A stretch of DNA of 64,000 nucleotides from Parvularcula marina (GTDB taxonomy: Bacteria > Pseudomonadota > Alphaproteobacteria > Caulobacterales > Parvularculaceae): NCBI RefSeq assembly GCF_003399445.1, contig NZ_QUQO01000001.1, positions 496,001-560,000 on the forward strand, read 5' to 3'. How positions within the stretch are numbered: the first letter of the stretch is position 1; every line of letters starts with the position of its first letter. Of this stretch, positions 1 to 7,990 are shown piece after piece. Below the pieces are notes generated by a model. The model was not told the origin of the DNA. It saw nothing but the letters and a program-made list of their open reading frames with translations, and searched no databases. The position numbers and the translations under genes are program-made.

Positions 1-833
1 AGCCCTGCTTCGATCCGGTCACGGATCATGGCAAGCTCGGCATAGCCTTCAGGCCGGGCCAATTTCGCGGCCTGTGAAAATCCAGCGATGGCGATCAGGT
101 TCTCGGTCCCCGCCCTGCGGGACAGCTCCTGTCCGCCGCCGCGCAAATATGGTGCGAGAGCCAGCCCCGGCTTGATCACCAATGCCCCGACACCTGTCGG
201 TCCGCCAACCTTATGCGCACCAAGGCTCATCATGTCAGCGCCCATCTGGCCGAAATCGAGCGGCAGTTTGCCAAAGCCCTGCACCGCATCGACGAAGACA
301 TGTCCGCCCTTGGGCCATGCCAGAGGGCCGAGCTTACCCACCGGCTGGATCACACCTGTCTCATTATTCGCAAGCATGACAGCCAGCAGGAAGGCACCTT
401 CCGTTTCCTGATCATATCCGGCGAGCCGGTCCGCCAGCCATTCAAGATCGATCACGCCATCACGGGTGACGGGCACGGTTTCAACCGTGACGCCTGCTGT
501 TTCAGGAAGCCCTTCGGCAGCCGCTTTCACCGCATCATGTTCGATGGCGGAGACCATCAGCCGCCGTACCTTCATCGGGCCATGAACCGCACCGTGAAGC
601 GCCATGTTGATCGCTTCCGTGCCGCCGCCGGTGAAGATGACGCCTTCCTTGGGTGCACGGACTGTCTCGGCAATCACGCCGCGCGCGTCCTCCAGGATCT
701 TCTTGCCTGCCCGCCCCTCAGAATGGGTCGAGGACGGATTATGCGCGCCCTTCATGACAGCGATCATCGCGTCCCGTACGCCGGGGCGCAGCGGGCTCGT
801 CGCATTATGATCAAGATAAAGGCGGTCAGGCAT
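1..833 (-). CDS. Cysteine desulfurase (class V aminotransferase), 3' part missing
   Basis: PLP-dependent enzyme that removes sulfur from L-cysteine for Fe-S cluster assembly in the cytosol. The reading frame runs off the left edge, so about 277 N-terminal codons of a roughly 370-400 residue family are visible. The N-terminus reads MPDRLYLDHNATSPLRPG, the classic NifS/IscS opening, followed by a GGTEAIN cofactor-binding segment near residue 60. A GAHK motif near residue 207 should carry the PLP lysine. The start overlaps the end of iscR by 8 bp, so the two are translationally linked. In alphaproteobacteria this pair normally heads a sufBCDS cluster, which would lie left of the window (known context, not seen). 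Whether it is IscS-like or SufS-like cannot be decided without the C-terminal half. Confidence 0.93.
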   Translation of the reverse strand, partial: MPDRLYLDHNATSPLRPGVRDAMIAVMKGAHNPSSTHSEGRAGKKILEDARGVIAETVRAPKEGVIFTGGGTEAINMALHGAVHGPMKVRRLMVSAIEHDAVKAAAEGLPETAGVTVETVPVTRDGVIDLEWLADRLAGYDQETEGAFLLAVMLANNETGVIQPVGKLGPLAWPKGGHVFVDAVQGFGKLPLDFGQMGADMMSLGAHKVGGPTGVGALVIKPGLALAPYLRGGGQELSRRAGTENLIAIAGFSQAAKLARPEGYAELAMIRDRIEAG

Positions 834-1269
834 GCTCGGCCCTCTCTTTCAGAGGGGCTTCCGCGCCCGCCGCAATATCGGCGAGGGTGATCCCGCCGAG
901 ATAGGTTTCGATCTCGCGGTCGAGGCCGTGCCACAGCTTGTGGGTCAGGCAGCGCGTGGAGCTGCCCGTGCAGCCAGTTGCCGCGCCCGGCACACAGGCC
1001 GTCGAGCGGATCTCTTCATCGACCGCTTCGACGATGGCGCCGACAGAAATCTCCGCCGATGACTGGGCAAGCAGATAGCCGCCGCCTGCGCCCCGCCGGC
1101 TCGTCACCAGCCCCGCTTTACGCAACTGGCCGAAAATCTGCTCGAGAAAGGCCAGCGACAGCCCCTGACGCACAGCAATATCGCTGAGCGGGACAGGCAC
1201 GTCCCCGCCGAAAGCTGCCATATCAGCCATGGCCGCCACGGCGTTGCGGGCGCGGGATGTCAGTTTCAT
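826..1269 (-). CDS. iscR: Rrf2-family transcriptional regulator, IscR type
   Basis: Fe-S-sensing winged-helix repressor of cluster-assembly genes, 147 aa. I place the start at 1269 because the family opens with M-[KR]-LTS; here MKLTSRARNAVAAMADMAA. A longer frame to 1377 adds 36 residues that do not resemble the family. Three cysteines in the order C-X7-C-X6-C, followed by THKLW, match the cluster-binding region of IscR, which in E. coli is C-X5-C-X5-C followed by THALW with a histidine ligand; the spacing here is slightly wider. The stop codon overlaps the start of the downstream cysteine desulfurase. An inverted repeat about 75 bp upstream may be its own operator. Confidence 0.92.
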   Translation of the reverse strand: MKLTSRARNAVAAMADMAAFGGDVPVPLSDIAVRQGLSLAFLEQIFGQLRKAGLVTSRRGAGGGYLLAQSSAEISVGAIVEAVDEEIRSTACVPGAATGCTGSSTRCLTHKLWHGLDREIETYLGGITLADIAAGAEAPLKERAEHA

Positions 1270-1344
1270 CGGGGCCTCTGAACTTCTGGTCGAGCATTTC
1301 TGGCCACGGCGCGAGAATGTGGTATAGGCCGCGGTCTTTGATAG

Positions 1345-1365
1345 GTCGGACATAAGAAATCCGAC
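1345..1365. promoter_or_regulatory. Inverted repeat between iscR and the divergent hydrolase, possible IscR operator
   Basis: GTCGGA, a 9-nt spacer, then TCCGAC: a perfect 6-bp inverted repeat in the 155-bp divergent intergenic region. Rrf2 proteins bind such dyads and IscR usually autoregulates. The assignment is by position and symmetry only; I did not match it to a published motif. Confidence 0.4.
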
Positions 1366-1424
1366 TATAACGGTCAACTTTCTGCGGTGAAGTTTTTCAC
1401 CGCCTCTAACAGTCTGGACGGCGA

Positions 1425-2093
1425 ATGCCCGAGATTATTTTCAACGGTCCCGAGGGCCGGCTTGAAGGCCGCTATCAGCGCGCCAAAGAAGACAATGCGC
1501 CGATCGCGCTGATCCTTCATCCCCACCCCCAGTTCGGCGGGACGATGAACGACAAGATCACTTATGAAATGTACCACATGTTCGCGCGGCGCGGCTTTGC
1601 GGTAATGCGGTTCAATTTCCGCGGCGTCGGCAAGTCCGAGGGCGAATATGACCAGGGTCAGGGCGAGCTTTCCGATGCCGCCACAGCGCTCGATTATCTG
1701 CAGTCTCTAAACCCTGCGGCGCCATTCGCCTGGGTCGGCGGTTTTAGCTTTGGTGCCTATGTCGGCATGCAGCTCCTGATGCGGCGGCCGGAGATAGTCG
1801 GCTTCATTTCCGTGTCGGCAGCGGCGAATCTCTTTGACTTCTCTTTCCTTGCGCCCTGCCCGTCATCGGGTGTGGTTCTGCACGGCACGGGCGACAAGAT
1901 CTGCCCGCCCGAGCTGACCCGTGATGTCATGGCCAAGACCCGGACCCAGAAGGGCCGCCGGATCGAGTTCCAGACCATTGAAGGCGCCGATCACTTCTTC
2001 TCCCAACATGAGGAAGAACTGATGAAAGCGGCCGCCGCCTATCTCGACCGCCGCCTTGAAGAGCCGCCTGAAGGCCATCTGTTCACGGATTGA
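1425..2093 (+). CDS. Alpha/beta hydrolase (dienelactone hydrolase-like fold)
   Basis: Soluble serine hydrolase of 222 aa. The sequence has an HPHPQFGGTMNDK oxyanion-region motif near residue 32, an RGVGKSEGEYDQG loop near residue 65, the nucleophile elbow GGFSFGAYVG near residue 107, and a C-terminal GADHFF motif supplying the histidine near residue 188. There is no signal peptide. It is transcribed divergently from iscR; I recall this adjacency from other alphaproteobacteria, which would suggest a link to Fe-S or redox physiology, but the substrate is unknown. Its stop lies 5 bp before the convergent end of the cytochrome gene, with no clear terminator between them. Confidence 0.85.
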   Translation: MPEIIFNGPEGRLEGRYQRAKEDNAPIALILHPHPQFGGTMNDKITYEMYHMFARRGFAVMRFNFRGVGKSEGEYDQGQGELSDAATALDYLQSLNPAAPFAWVGGFSFGAYVGMQLLMRRPEIVGFISVSAAANLFDFSFLAPCPSSGVVLHGTGDKICPPELTRDVMAKTRTQKGRRIEFQTIEGADHFFSQHEEELMKAAAAYLDRRLEEPPEGHLFTD

Positions 2094-2098
2094 TCAGA

Positions 2099-3313
2099 TC
2101 AGCGGGCAGGCTCTGCCTCAATATGAAGGGTGACGGTGACCTGGGGAGTGACCCCTGCGCCGTCCCCGCCAAGCCCAAATGTAGTCCGATCAACCACGAC
2201 TTCCGCTGATGCGACCGCCGTGACGCCTTCCATCGTAACAGTGAAGGGCAGATCAATCGGCTGGCTCACTTCTCTGATGGTGAGCATCCCTTTCGCCACA
2301 AAACCCTGCGCGGTGGCGATGATCTCATCTGAAACGAACATTGCCGCAGGATATTCCGCAACACTGAACCAGCCCGATCCTTTGAGTTCATCATTCGTGA
2401 TCGCTTCGCCGGAATCGAGACTGGCAAGACCGATCCGTGCACGGATTGCGCCTGCCTCTTCGGGATGATCAAGATCGAGAACGATCTCCGCTGCAACATC
2501 ATCAATATGAACGGTCTTCTCCGCACCAAAGGCACTGCCCGTAAGCTGGACATAACTCTCCTCTGGCAACAGCGACCATGCATGAGGATCTCCGCTCGTC
2601 TGGCCGATCTGTTCCATGGCCGTCCGCTCATCCGTCGGAGCTGGACCATGATGATCATCCTCTCCCCAGACCAGCATCACGACGAGATATAGCGCCGCAA
2701 CCGCGACCAGCGCGCCTGTGATCGCAGGTATGGCGATGCGGCCTGTCGCGCCCTCTTTAGCCGGCAGCATACGGAGGAAGGTTTCGTCGCGGCTCATATA
2801 ATGATGCTTCAGGGCCGCCGCGACATGCAGGACCAGAAGTCCGATCATTGCGGTGGCGAGCGCTGAGTGCGCATTATCAAACGCGCCGCGCCAGAAATCG
2901 CTTTCCGGTACCGGAAAATGAAAGACCGGGATCAGGAAGAAAATCTTCGTGTCGACCCCGCTCTGTGCCGAGACATAAAGCCATCCCGTCAGCGGCACGG
3001 TGATCATGAAGCCATAAAAAAGCCAGTGCGTGATCGGCGCGATAGCCTTCTCCGCTTTGCTCATTCCCGTCGGCAAGGCCGGGACGGGATGGGTCAGCCG
3101 CCAGTATAGCCGGTAAAGTGATAGGCCCAGAATGATGAACCCGAAGCTTTTGTGCATCTGGTAGACGAAGAATTTCTCATCCGTCCCCAGCCCCAGATGG
3201 GTCATGAATTTCCCGCCCACGAACTGGGCGATGATGAGGGCCGCGATCAGCCAATGCAGGGCTTTGGCAACACGGTGATAGGAAGTGGGGCGCATTTGAT
3301 CCGTCATGCGCAT
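2099..3313 (-). CDS. Cytochrome b561 domain fused to a YceI domain
   Basis: A 404-aa inner-membrane protein with two parts. Residues ~12-200 hold four transmembrane segments with histidines placed as in bacterial cytochrome b561 (HRVAKALHW, HKSFGF, NAHSALAT, LLVLHVAAALKHH), expected to bind two b hemes and move electrons from quinol. After another membrane segment (~residues 200-225), residues ~240-402 form a YceI-like lipocalin domain (VQLTGSAFGAEKTVHIDD, ending VTVTLHIEA), which in stand-alone form is periplasmic and binds isoprenoid quinones or lipids. The fused order suggests a quinone-handling periplasmic domain tethered to the heme protein. Alternative starts lie at residues 3 and 7; no convincing ribosome site separates them. 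Confidence 0.88.
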   Translation of the reverse strand: MRMTDQMRPTSYHRVAKALHWLIAALIIAQFVGGKFMTHLGLGTDEKFFVYQMHKSFGFIILGLSLYRLYWRLTHPVPALPTGMSKAEKAIAPITHWLFYGFMITVPLTGWLYVSAQSGVDTKIFFLIPVFHFPVPESDFWRGAFDNAHSALATAMIGLLVLHVAAALKHHYMSRDETFLRMLPAKEGATGRIAIPAITGALVAVAALYLVVMLVWGEDDHHGPAPTDERTAMEQIGQTSGDPHAWSLLPEESYVQLTGSAFGAEKTVHIDDVAAEIVLDLDHPEEAGAIRARIGLASLDSGEAITNDELKGSGWFSVAEYPAAMFVSDEIIATAQGFVAKGMLTIREVSQPIDLPFTVTMEGVTAVASAEVVVDRTTFGLGGDGAGVTPQVTVTLHIEAEPAR

Positions 3314-3654
3314 AAAATGTCATCGGCCAGAGAAACTGACAAGCTCAGCTCGCAGCCAGCACCCTTGCGCGGCACGCAAAAGACGGCAGGCGAAAATATT
3401 TACGCGCGTTAACCACTTACGAAGGACGAATCGCCGTAACTGATTCCCATCAGTTGATATGCGTAAGTATTCTTTCGCATAGGGGCAGAGAGTGAACGGT
3501 CAGGCATTCCATTGCCATCCCCTCCTCCGCCGGCCAAGGCCGGAAGCTCCAGACGACTCCCTCTTCTTTACAGCCGTTGATGGTCCCCCCGGCAGGGCGC
3601 CGGACAATCCTTTGGCTGTGCTTCTTCCCGATGTCATAGAAAAGGAGTGATCCC
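3314..3654. other. Intergenic stretch without a gene, several small hairpins
   Basis: About 340 bp between the divergent cytochrome and PhoH-like genes. No frame here looks coding. Visible dyads are TATGCG-12-CGCATA (3458-3481), CCGGCC-AA-GGCCGG (3530-3543) and CCGGC-5-GCCGG (3589-3603). They could belong to a leader or promoter region for the PhoH-like gene, whose ribosome site AAAGGAG sits about 7 nt before the ATG at 3655. I see no recognisable riboswitch or sRNA. Confidence 0.35.
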
Positions 3655-4434
3655 ATGACACGTCGTACAGCCAAAAGAGCCATTAAACGTAGCGGCAAAC
3701 AGGTGAGCGATGATCGTCATGCCATTCCCGACAATGTCAGAGTCCTCTTTGAGGACGGATGGTCTCCCATGGAACAGATGGAGGGACCACAGGATCGCGA
3801 GCGCGATCAGCGATTCCGCAAGAATATCCGCCCACAGAATGAAACACAGCAACAATTCTTTGATCTGGTTCAGGATCATTCAGTCGTCTTCGCCGTCGGA
3901 CCGGCGGGGACAGGCAAAACCTACGTCGCGGTCGCCAAGGCCGTTGAGGCGCTGGAGGCCGGCAAGGTCGGCCGGATCGTTCTCTCCCGCCCGGCTGTCG
4001 AGGCCGGAGAAAATCTCGGCTACCTGCCGGGCGACATGGAAGACAAGCTCTCGCCTTATCTGCGGCCGCTCTATGATGCGCTTACCGACCGGCTCAGCGC
4101 CAAGAAAGTCCGCTCCCTGATGGCTGAAGGTGTGATCGAGGTCGCACCCATCGCCTTCATGCGGGGCCGGACGCTCAACAATGCGTTTGTCGTGCTCGAT
4201 GAGGCACAGAACTGCACATATGCGCAGCTCAAAATGCTTCTCACCCGGCTGGGTTGGCACTCGACCATGGTCGTCACCGGCGATCCGGAGCAGTCAGACC
4301 TTTTGCCGGGCGTCTCGGGCCTCGGTGAGATCACCGACAAACTGGATGATGTCGAAGGCATCGGCATCTGCCGCTTTGCCAAGGGCGATGTCGTCCGCCA
4401 CCCGCTGGTCGCGAAGATGATCGAATATATCTGA
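3655..4434 (+). CDS. PhoH-like P-loop ATPase
   Basis: A 259-aa cytosolic ATPase of the PhoH family. Walker A is GPAGTGKT at residues 82-89; Walker B is VVLDEAQN near residues 178-185; [17 protein letters not shown] and TGDPEQSDL are family signatures. It lacks the N-terminal KH-like region of the longer YbeZ-type PhoH, so it is the short form. Family members are linked to RNA metabolism and stress, but the substrate of this short form is not established. AAAGGAG upstream fixes the start. A strong hairpin directly follows the gene. Confidence 0.9.
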   Translation: MTRRTAKRAIKRSGKQVSDDRHAIPDNVRVLFEDGWSPMEQMEGPQDRERDQRFRKNIRPQNETQQQFFDLVQDHSVVFAVGPAGTGKTYVAVAKAVEALEAGKVGRIVLSRPAVEAGENLGYLPGDMEDKLSPYLRPLYDALTDRLSAKKVRSLMAEGVIEVAPIAFMRGRTLNNAFVVLDEAQNCTYAQLKMLLTRLGWHSTMVVTGDPEQSDLLPGVSGLGEITDKLDDVEGIGICRFAKGDVVRHPLVAKMIEYI

Positions 4435-4443
4435 CGAGGGCGG

Positions 4444-4467
4444 AAGGCCGCCTTAGCTGGCGGCCTT
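4444..4467. terminator. Bidirectional rho-independent-type terminator
   Basis: AAGGCCGCC-TTAGCT-GGCGGCCTT: a perfect 9-bp stem with a 6-nt loop, followed by TTTTCCC on the plus strand. It ends the PhoH-like gene 10 bp after its stop. The loop contains TTA, which is the TAA stop codon of the convergent gene read on the minus strand, so the last codons of that gene lie inside the terminator. Confidence 0.8.
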
Positions 4468-4908
4468 TTCCCTGATCCCCGCATCGCCCAGCACCAGACG
4501 GCGCAGGCACTGGCAGTGGCCAAGCTCTTCACCGATGACCTTAGTCAGGTGCTGGTCGATCGCCATGGACAGAATTTCCTGCTGTGAGCGGTCAGTTGCC
4601 GCTGCCACCAATCGCAACAAGCGCTGCTGACGTGTCGTCATCCGGACGGTCATTCGCGGTTTGTCCGGCGCGGCATGCGCCTTGTGCAGCTTCTCTGAAC
4701 AGGAAGACGCCGCAACGGGGGTCACTGCGACCGGCTCGCCATCCCGATCCCCCCGCCGAGACCGGCGCTGAAGATCGAGATCGGCAATGGCCGGTTGCGC
4801 ATTGCCTTTGCGTGCGAGAAGGCCGCCATGCAGGCTGGCGAAACCGTCCCTATGCGATGTTTTCATCTGTTCTTGCATGACGTTGATCCCACACTTTTCC
4901 AGTTTCAT
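4453..4908 (-). CDS. Small protein with ribbon-helix-helix-like segment, partner of ParA-like ATPase
   Basis: A 151-aa protein whose start overlaps the stop of the ParA-like gene as ATGA (4905-4908), so the two are translationally coupled. Residues ~84-120 (RMTVRMTTRQQRLLRL, then RSQQEILSMAIDQHL) have the strand-helix-turn-helix pattern of ribbon-helix-helix DNA-binding proteins. The first ~80 residues are basic, low-complexity and probably disordered. A DNA-binding protein placed right after a ParA ATPase fits a ParB/centromere-binding-like adaptor role, but this is inference from context. I recognise no named family. The last codons sit in the terminator hairpin shared with the PhoH-like gene. 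Confidence 0.6.
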   Translation of the reverse strand: MKLEKCGINVMQEQMKTSHRDGFASLHGGLLARKGNAQPAIADLDLQRRSRRGDRDGEPVAVTPVAASSCSEKLHKAHAAPDKPRMTVRMTTRQQRLLRLVAAATDRSQQEILSMAIDQHLTKVIGEELGHCQCLRRLVLGDAGIREKAAS

Positions 4909-5975
4909 TTCAGCGGACGCCGCCCGAAGATCGGCGCTCGCCTCCGGTCGGGCAGACCCGGCGGGGGGCCGGCATCCTGACTTCGGCGGTCAATCCCGTC
5001 CCAGATCGCGGCCCGGGGCATTTCTTCTTCGAGAAGCAATGGCTCCTCCCCTGCGCTGGCCGGTTCGCGGCGCATGGCAGCGGTTTCGAGCGGGAAAAGC
5101 TCATGCAGCGGGATTGGGCCCTGCCGTGGTGTCGGACGCTGTGGCGCGACGGCTTGAGGGGCTGGCGCAGGTGGAGGTGTCGGTCTGGGCCGACGTGACG
5201 GCGGGATCGGCGCAGGTCGGCGCGCAAGGCTCTCCTCCCGTTGGGGCGATGACGGCGTAGATGATGCCGCAGCAATCGGGGTCAGCAATTCGACCGAGAA
5301 GCGTTCGCCCTGGGCCTCACGTGCACCCGCGGTATCCCCTTTGATCCGGCGTAGGCGCTCTTCGAGATAGGACCAAAGTGTTGCTACCTCTTTGGCCGAG
5401 CGTGCATTCGGATTGACCTCACCGACTGTGCGGCCGTCGATCATGCTGGCGGCAAAATCGACGCGGTTATGGATCGTCACCGGCGCGACCGTGCCGTGCT
5501 GGCTCAGGCTGACAGCCGTCTCGCTGGTGATCCGGGCGCGAGCAGTGGCGCAGTTCACTGCAAAGACGAGCGGCTTGCCGGCCTCCTCAACGATATCGAC
5601 CGTGGCACCGACGGCGCGCAGATCATGCGGGCTCGGACGGGTTGGTACGACGATCAGGTCGCCCTGCTCGACAACTTCAGAAATCGCCGCCGTTGCGGCA
5701 GGCGGCGTGTCGATGACGATGAGCCTCAGCCCCGTCTCTCGCAGCTTGGCGATATCCCTACTCAGACGCGCAACGGTGGTTTCGACAAAGACCGGCATTT
5801 CGGCCTCCCTCGCATTCCACCATTTAGCAAGCGAGCCTTGCGGATCCGTATCGATAAGGGCGACGGGGCCCGCACCCGCAGCCTGTGCGGCAACGGCGAT
5901 ATGCCCGGAGAGCGTGGTCTTGCCCGAGCCGCCCTTCTGGGAGGCGAAGACCAGAACGGAACACTCATTCTGCAT
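4905..5975 (-). CDS. ParA/MinD-family ATPase with proline-rich C-terminal extension
   Basis: A 356-aa protein. Residues 7-220 form a ParA-like ATPase: deviant Walker A KGGSGKTT at 14-21, LIDTDPQGSLAKWW near 40, and IVIDTPPA near 87. The remaining ~130 residues are rich in proline and arginine (RRPRPTPPPAPAPQ) and end in repeated DRR/DRRRAP motifs, so they are probably disordered. ParA ATPases position DNA or protein cargo on the nucleoid. No parB or parS cluster is visible, so this is an orphan, not the chromosomal parAB pair. The downstream coupled small protein is its likely partner. A 150-bp gap separates it from the end of mgtE. Confidence 0.85.
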   Translation of the reverse strand: MQNECSVLVFASQKGGSGKTTLSGHIAVAAQAAGAGPVALIDTDPQGSLAKWWNAREAEMPVFVETTVARLSRDIAKLRETGLRLIVIDTPPAATAAISEVVEQGDLIVVPTRPSPHDLRAVGATVDIVEEAGKPLVFAVNCATARARITSETAVSLSQHGTVAPVTIHNRVDFAASMIDGRTVGEVNPNARSAKEVATLWSYLEERLRRIKGDTAGAREAQGERFSVELLTPIAAASSTPSSPQREESLARRPAPIPPSRRPRPTPPPAPAPQAVAPQRPTPRQGPIPLHELFPLETAAMRREPASAGEEPLLLEEEMPRAAIWDGIDRRSQDAGPPPGLPDRRRAPIFGRRPLK

Positions 5976-6124
5976 GAGAGCTTTCCTCAGATGACTGACC
6001 GAATAGAGGCTATCTTCCCGATGGCCCGTAACCCGGTCAGTGCATCACAGAGGTGTTGCCGGCTCGTCGATACGCGCACGGATATTTGAGCCGAGTTTAT
6101 CGAAAACTCACGCTCGGTGATTCA

Positions 6125-7627
6125 TCATGAACCGACCAGAAAGGCTGCTGCGAGGCCCAGAAAGGCAAAGAATCCCACCACATCCGTCACCGTGGTAACG
6201 AAAACAGCGGAGGACACGGCCGGGTCCGCGCCGACCCGCTGGAGCCCGAGCGGAATCAAAATTCCGGAAAGTCCCGCCGACAGCATGGTGATGATCATCG
6301 CCGCGGCAAGGACAAGGCCGAGGGTCATGCCCTCGCCTTCCGCGCCGCCGCCGATCGCCTGATACCAGATACCCGCGGCTACCCCGAGTAGAATGGCAAA
6401 GGCGACACCATTGATCAGCGAGACTGTTGTCTCGCGAAAGACGACCCGTAGCGCGTTCGCGGCCGTCAGATCGCGGGTGGCAAGGTTCCTGACCGCGACG
6501 GTCAGGGTCTGCGTGCCCGCATTGCCGCCCATCGAGGCCACAATCGGCATCAGAACGGCGAGCGCCACGACCTGCTGGATCGTCGCATCAAAGAGGCTGA
6601 TCACGAAACTCGCCAGAATGGCCGTGCCCAGATTGACGGCCAGCCAGGTGAAGCGTGAGCGTGCAATCTTCGGGACCGGCAGCGCAAGGACATTGTTTTC
6701 AGAACTCACACCACCCAGAGCGAGCATGTCTTCATCTGCCTCAGTGTGCAGGACTTCAACGATGTCATCCACCGTGACCATGCCGACCAGCCGGTCACCT
6801 GAATCAACGACGGGCGCCGAGATGAGGTTATATTTCTCGAAGAGATAGGCGACCTCTTCCTGGTCCATGTCGACCGGCACTTGGACGAGATCTCGTTCGA
6901 CAAGGTCGATCAGTTTCGTCTCGCGCGGGGCTTTGAGAAAGCGAGAGAGCGCAACGCCGCCGATCACCTTGAACGCCGGATCGACGACATAGACATCATA
7001 GAAAAGGTCGGGGAGCTTCTCCGCCGAGCGCAGCCGGTCGATGATCTGCCCCACCGTCGAGAAGGAGGGCGCAGCGAACACCTCGCGCTGCATGAGACGG
7101 CCGGCAGTCTCTTCTTCGTATTCAAGCGCCGCTTCAATCGCGAGACGGTCGGCGATGGGGACTTCAGCAAGAAGCTCAGCCCGCCCCTCCTCGTCCATGT
7201 CCTGGACAACGAAGGCTGCCTCGTCGGTATCAAGCTCAGCGATGTGCCCGGCGAGCTGTTCGGTCGGGATGGCCTCGAGCACGCTCTCGCGAACGTCCTC
7301 ATCGAGCTCGGCCAGAATGTCGGCATCGAAATCCGTACCGAGAAGCGTGACGAGTTTCGGCCGGGCCGCTTCAGACAATTGCTCGATCAGGTCGGCAACG
7401 TCGGCAGCCTTGAGGTCGACGCAGGCAGCGAGCACATCCTCGCGGTCGCCATGCTCAACCGCTTCGCCCACTGACCGAATGAAGTCGGATGTCAGCGATC
7501 CGCGCGCATCCAGCGGCGCATCGGCGGCACGCTCCTCCTCTTCCAGCTCGTCATCCCGTTCAGGCTCCGCCCCCTCAGGCGGGGTCTTCTCATTCTGAAC
7601 AGGGTCGAGCAGGGAGGATTGCGCCAT
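6125..7627 (-). CDS. mgtE: Magnesium transporter MgtE
   Basis: Mg2+-gated Mg2+ channel of the inner membrane, 500 aa. Domain order follows the family: a disordered acidic N-terminus (~1-50), the MgtE N superhelix (~55-160, DMDEEGRAELLAEVP), two CBS domains (~165-300, VYVVDPAFKVIGGVAL and VGMVTVDDIVEVLHTEAD), then five membrane helices (~320-500) including the pore signature PIVASMGGNAGTQTLT. The start at 7627 is preferred over an ATG two codons upstream because GGAG sits 6 nt before it and would abut the upstream ATG. It is separated from DUF1467 by about 110 bp containing an AT-rich promoter-like stretch (ATTATAATATTC on the minus strand). Confidence 0.95.
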   Translation of the reverse strand: MAQSSLLDPVQNEKTPPEGAEPERDDELEEEERAADAPLDARGSLTSDFIRSVGEAVEHGDREDVLAACVDLKAADVADLIEQLSEAARPKLVTLLGTDFDADILAELDEDVRESVLEAIPTEQLAGHIAELDTDEAAFVVQDMDEEGRAELLAEVPIADRLAIEAALEYEEETAGRLMQREVFAAPSFSTVGQIIDRLRSAEKLPDLFYDVYVVDPAFKVIGGVALSRFLKAPRETKLIDLVERDLVQVPVDMDQEEVAYLFEKYNLISAPVVDSGDRLVGMVTVDDIVEVLHTEADEDMLALGGVSSENNVLALPVPKIARSRFTWLAVNLGTAILASFVISLFDATIQQVVALAVLMPIVASMGGNAGTQTLTVAVRNLATRDLTAANALRVVFRETTVSLINGVAFAILLGVAAGIWYQAIGGGAEGEGMTLGLVLAAAMIITMLSAGLSGILIPLGLQRVGADPAVSSAVFVTTVTDVVGFFAFLGLAAAFLVGS

Positions 7628-7736
7628 ACACATCTCCGGTTGGGCTTGTAGTGAAAGGAATAGGCAGGGTTTAACTCATTTTGAGAAAAAACTCAATTGG
7701 ACAGAGCAGAATATTATAATCCGTAAGGTGAGCGTT

Positions 7737-7985
7737 TTACCTCCAGTCGTAACTGATCACACCCGATGAGACGAAAGCGAAGACAAAGACCCAGATGATG
7801 GCCGCGATCCAGCTCGTGCGTTTGACCTTGAACCAGATCTCCGGCTGGACCGGCGCGCCGCGGTCGATACCGTCGGACTGGTTCTGCTCATCCTCCCACA
7901 CGCCTTTCACCCGCATGGGCAGGATGGCGAAAAGAACGACCCACCAGATGATGAGATAGGAAATAATACTGCCGACAATGCCCAT
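7737..7985 (-). CDS. DUF1467 family small membrane protein
   Basis: An 82-aa protein with two transmembrane helices (residues ~4-24 and ~57-78) joined by a polar loop containing PMRVKGVWEDEQ and GAPVQPEIWFKVKRT, the conserved parts of DUF1467. The family is restricted mainly to alphaproteobacteria and is usually encoded near rnj, as here, 5 bp after its stop. The function is unknown. It is the last gene of the minus-strand run that starts with nuoJ. Confidence 0.85.
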   Translation of the reverse strand: MGIVGSIISYLIIWWVVLFAILPMRVKGVWEDEQNQSDGIDRGAPVQPEIWFKVKRTSWIAAIIWVFVFAFVSSGVISYDWR

Positions 7986-7990
7986 CTTCT

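Noticed and set aside
213-890. 225-codon open frame on the plus strand
   Set aside because: Antisense of the cysteine desulfurase, whose PLP motifs are clear.
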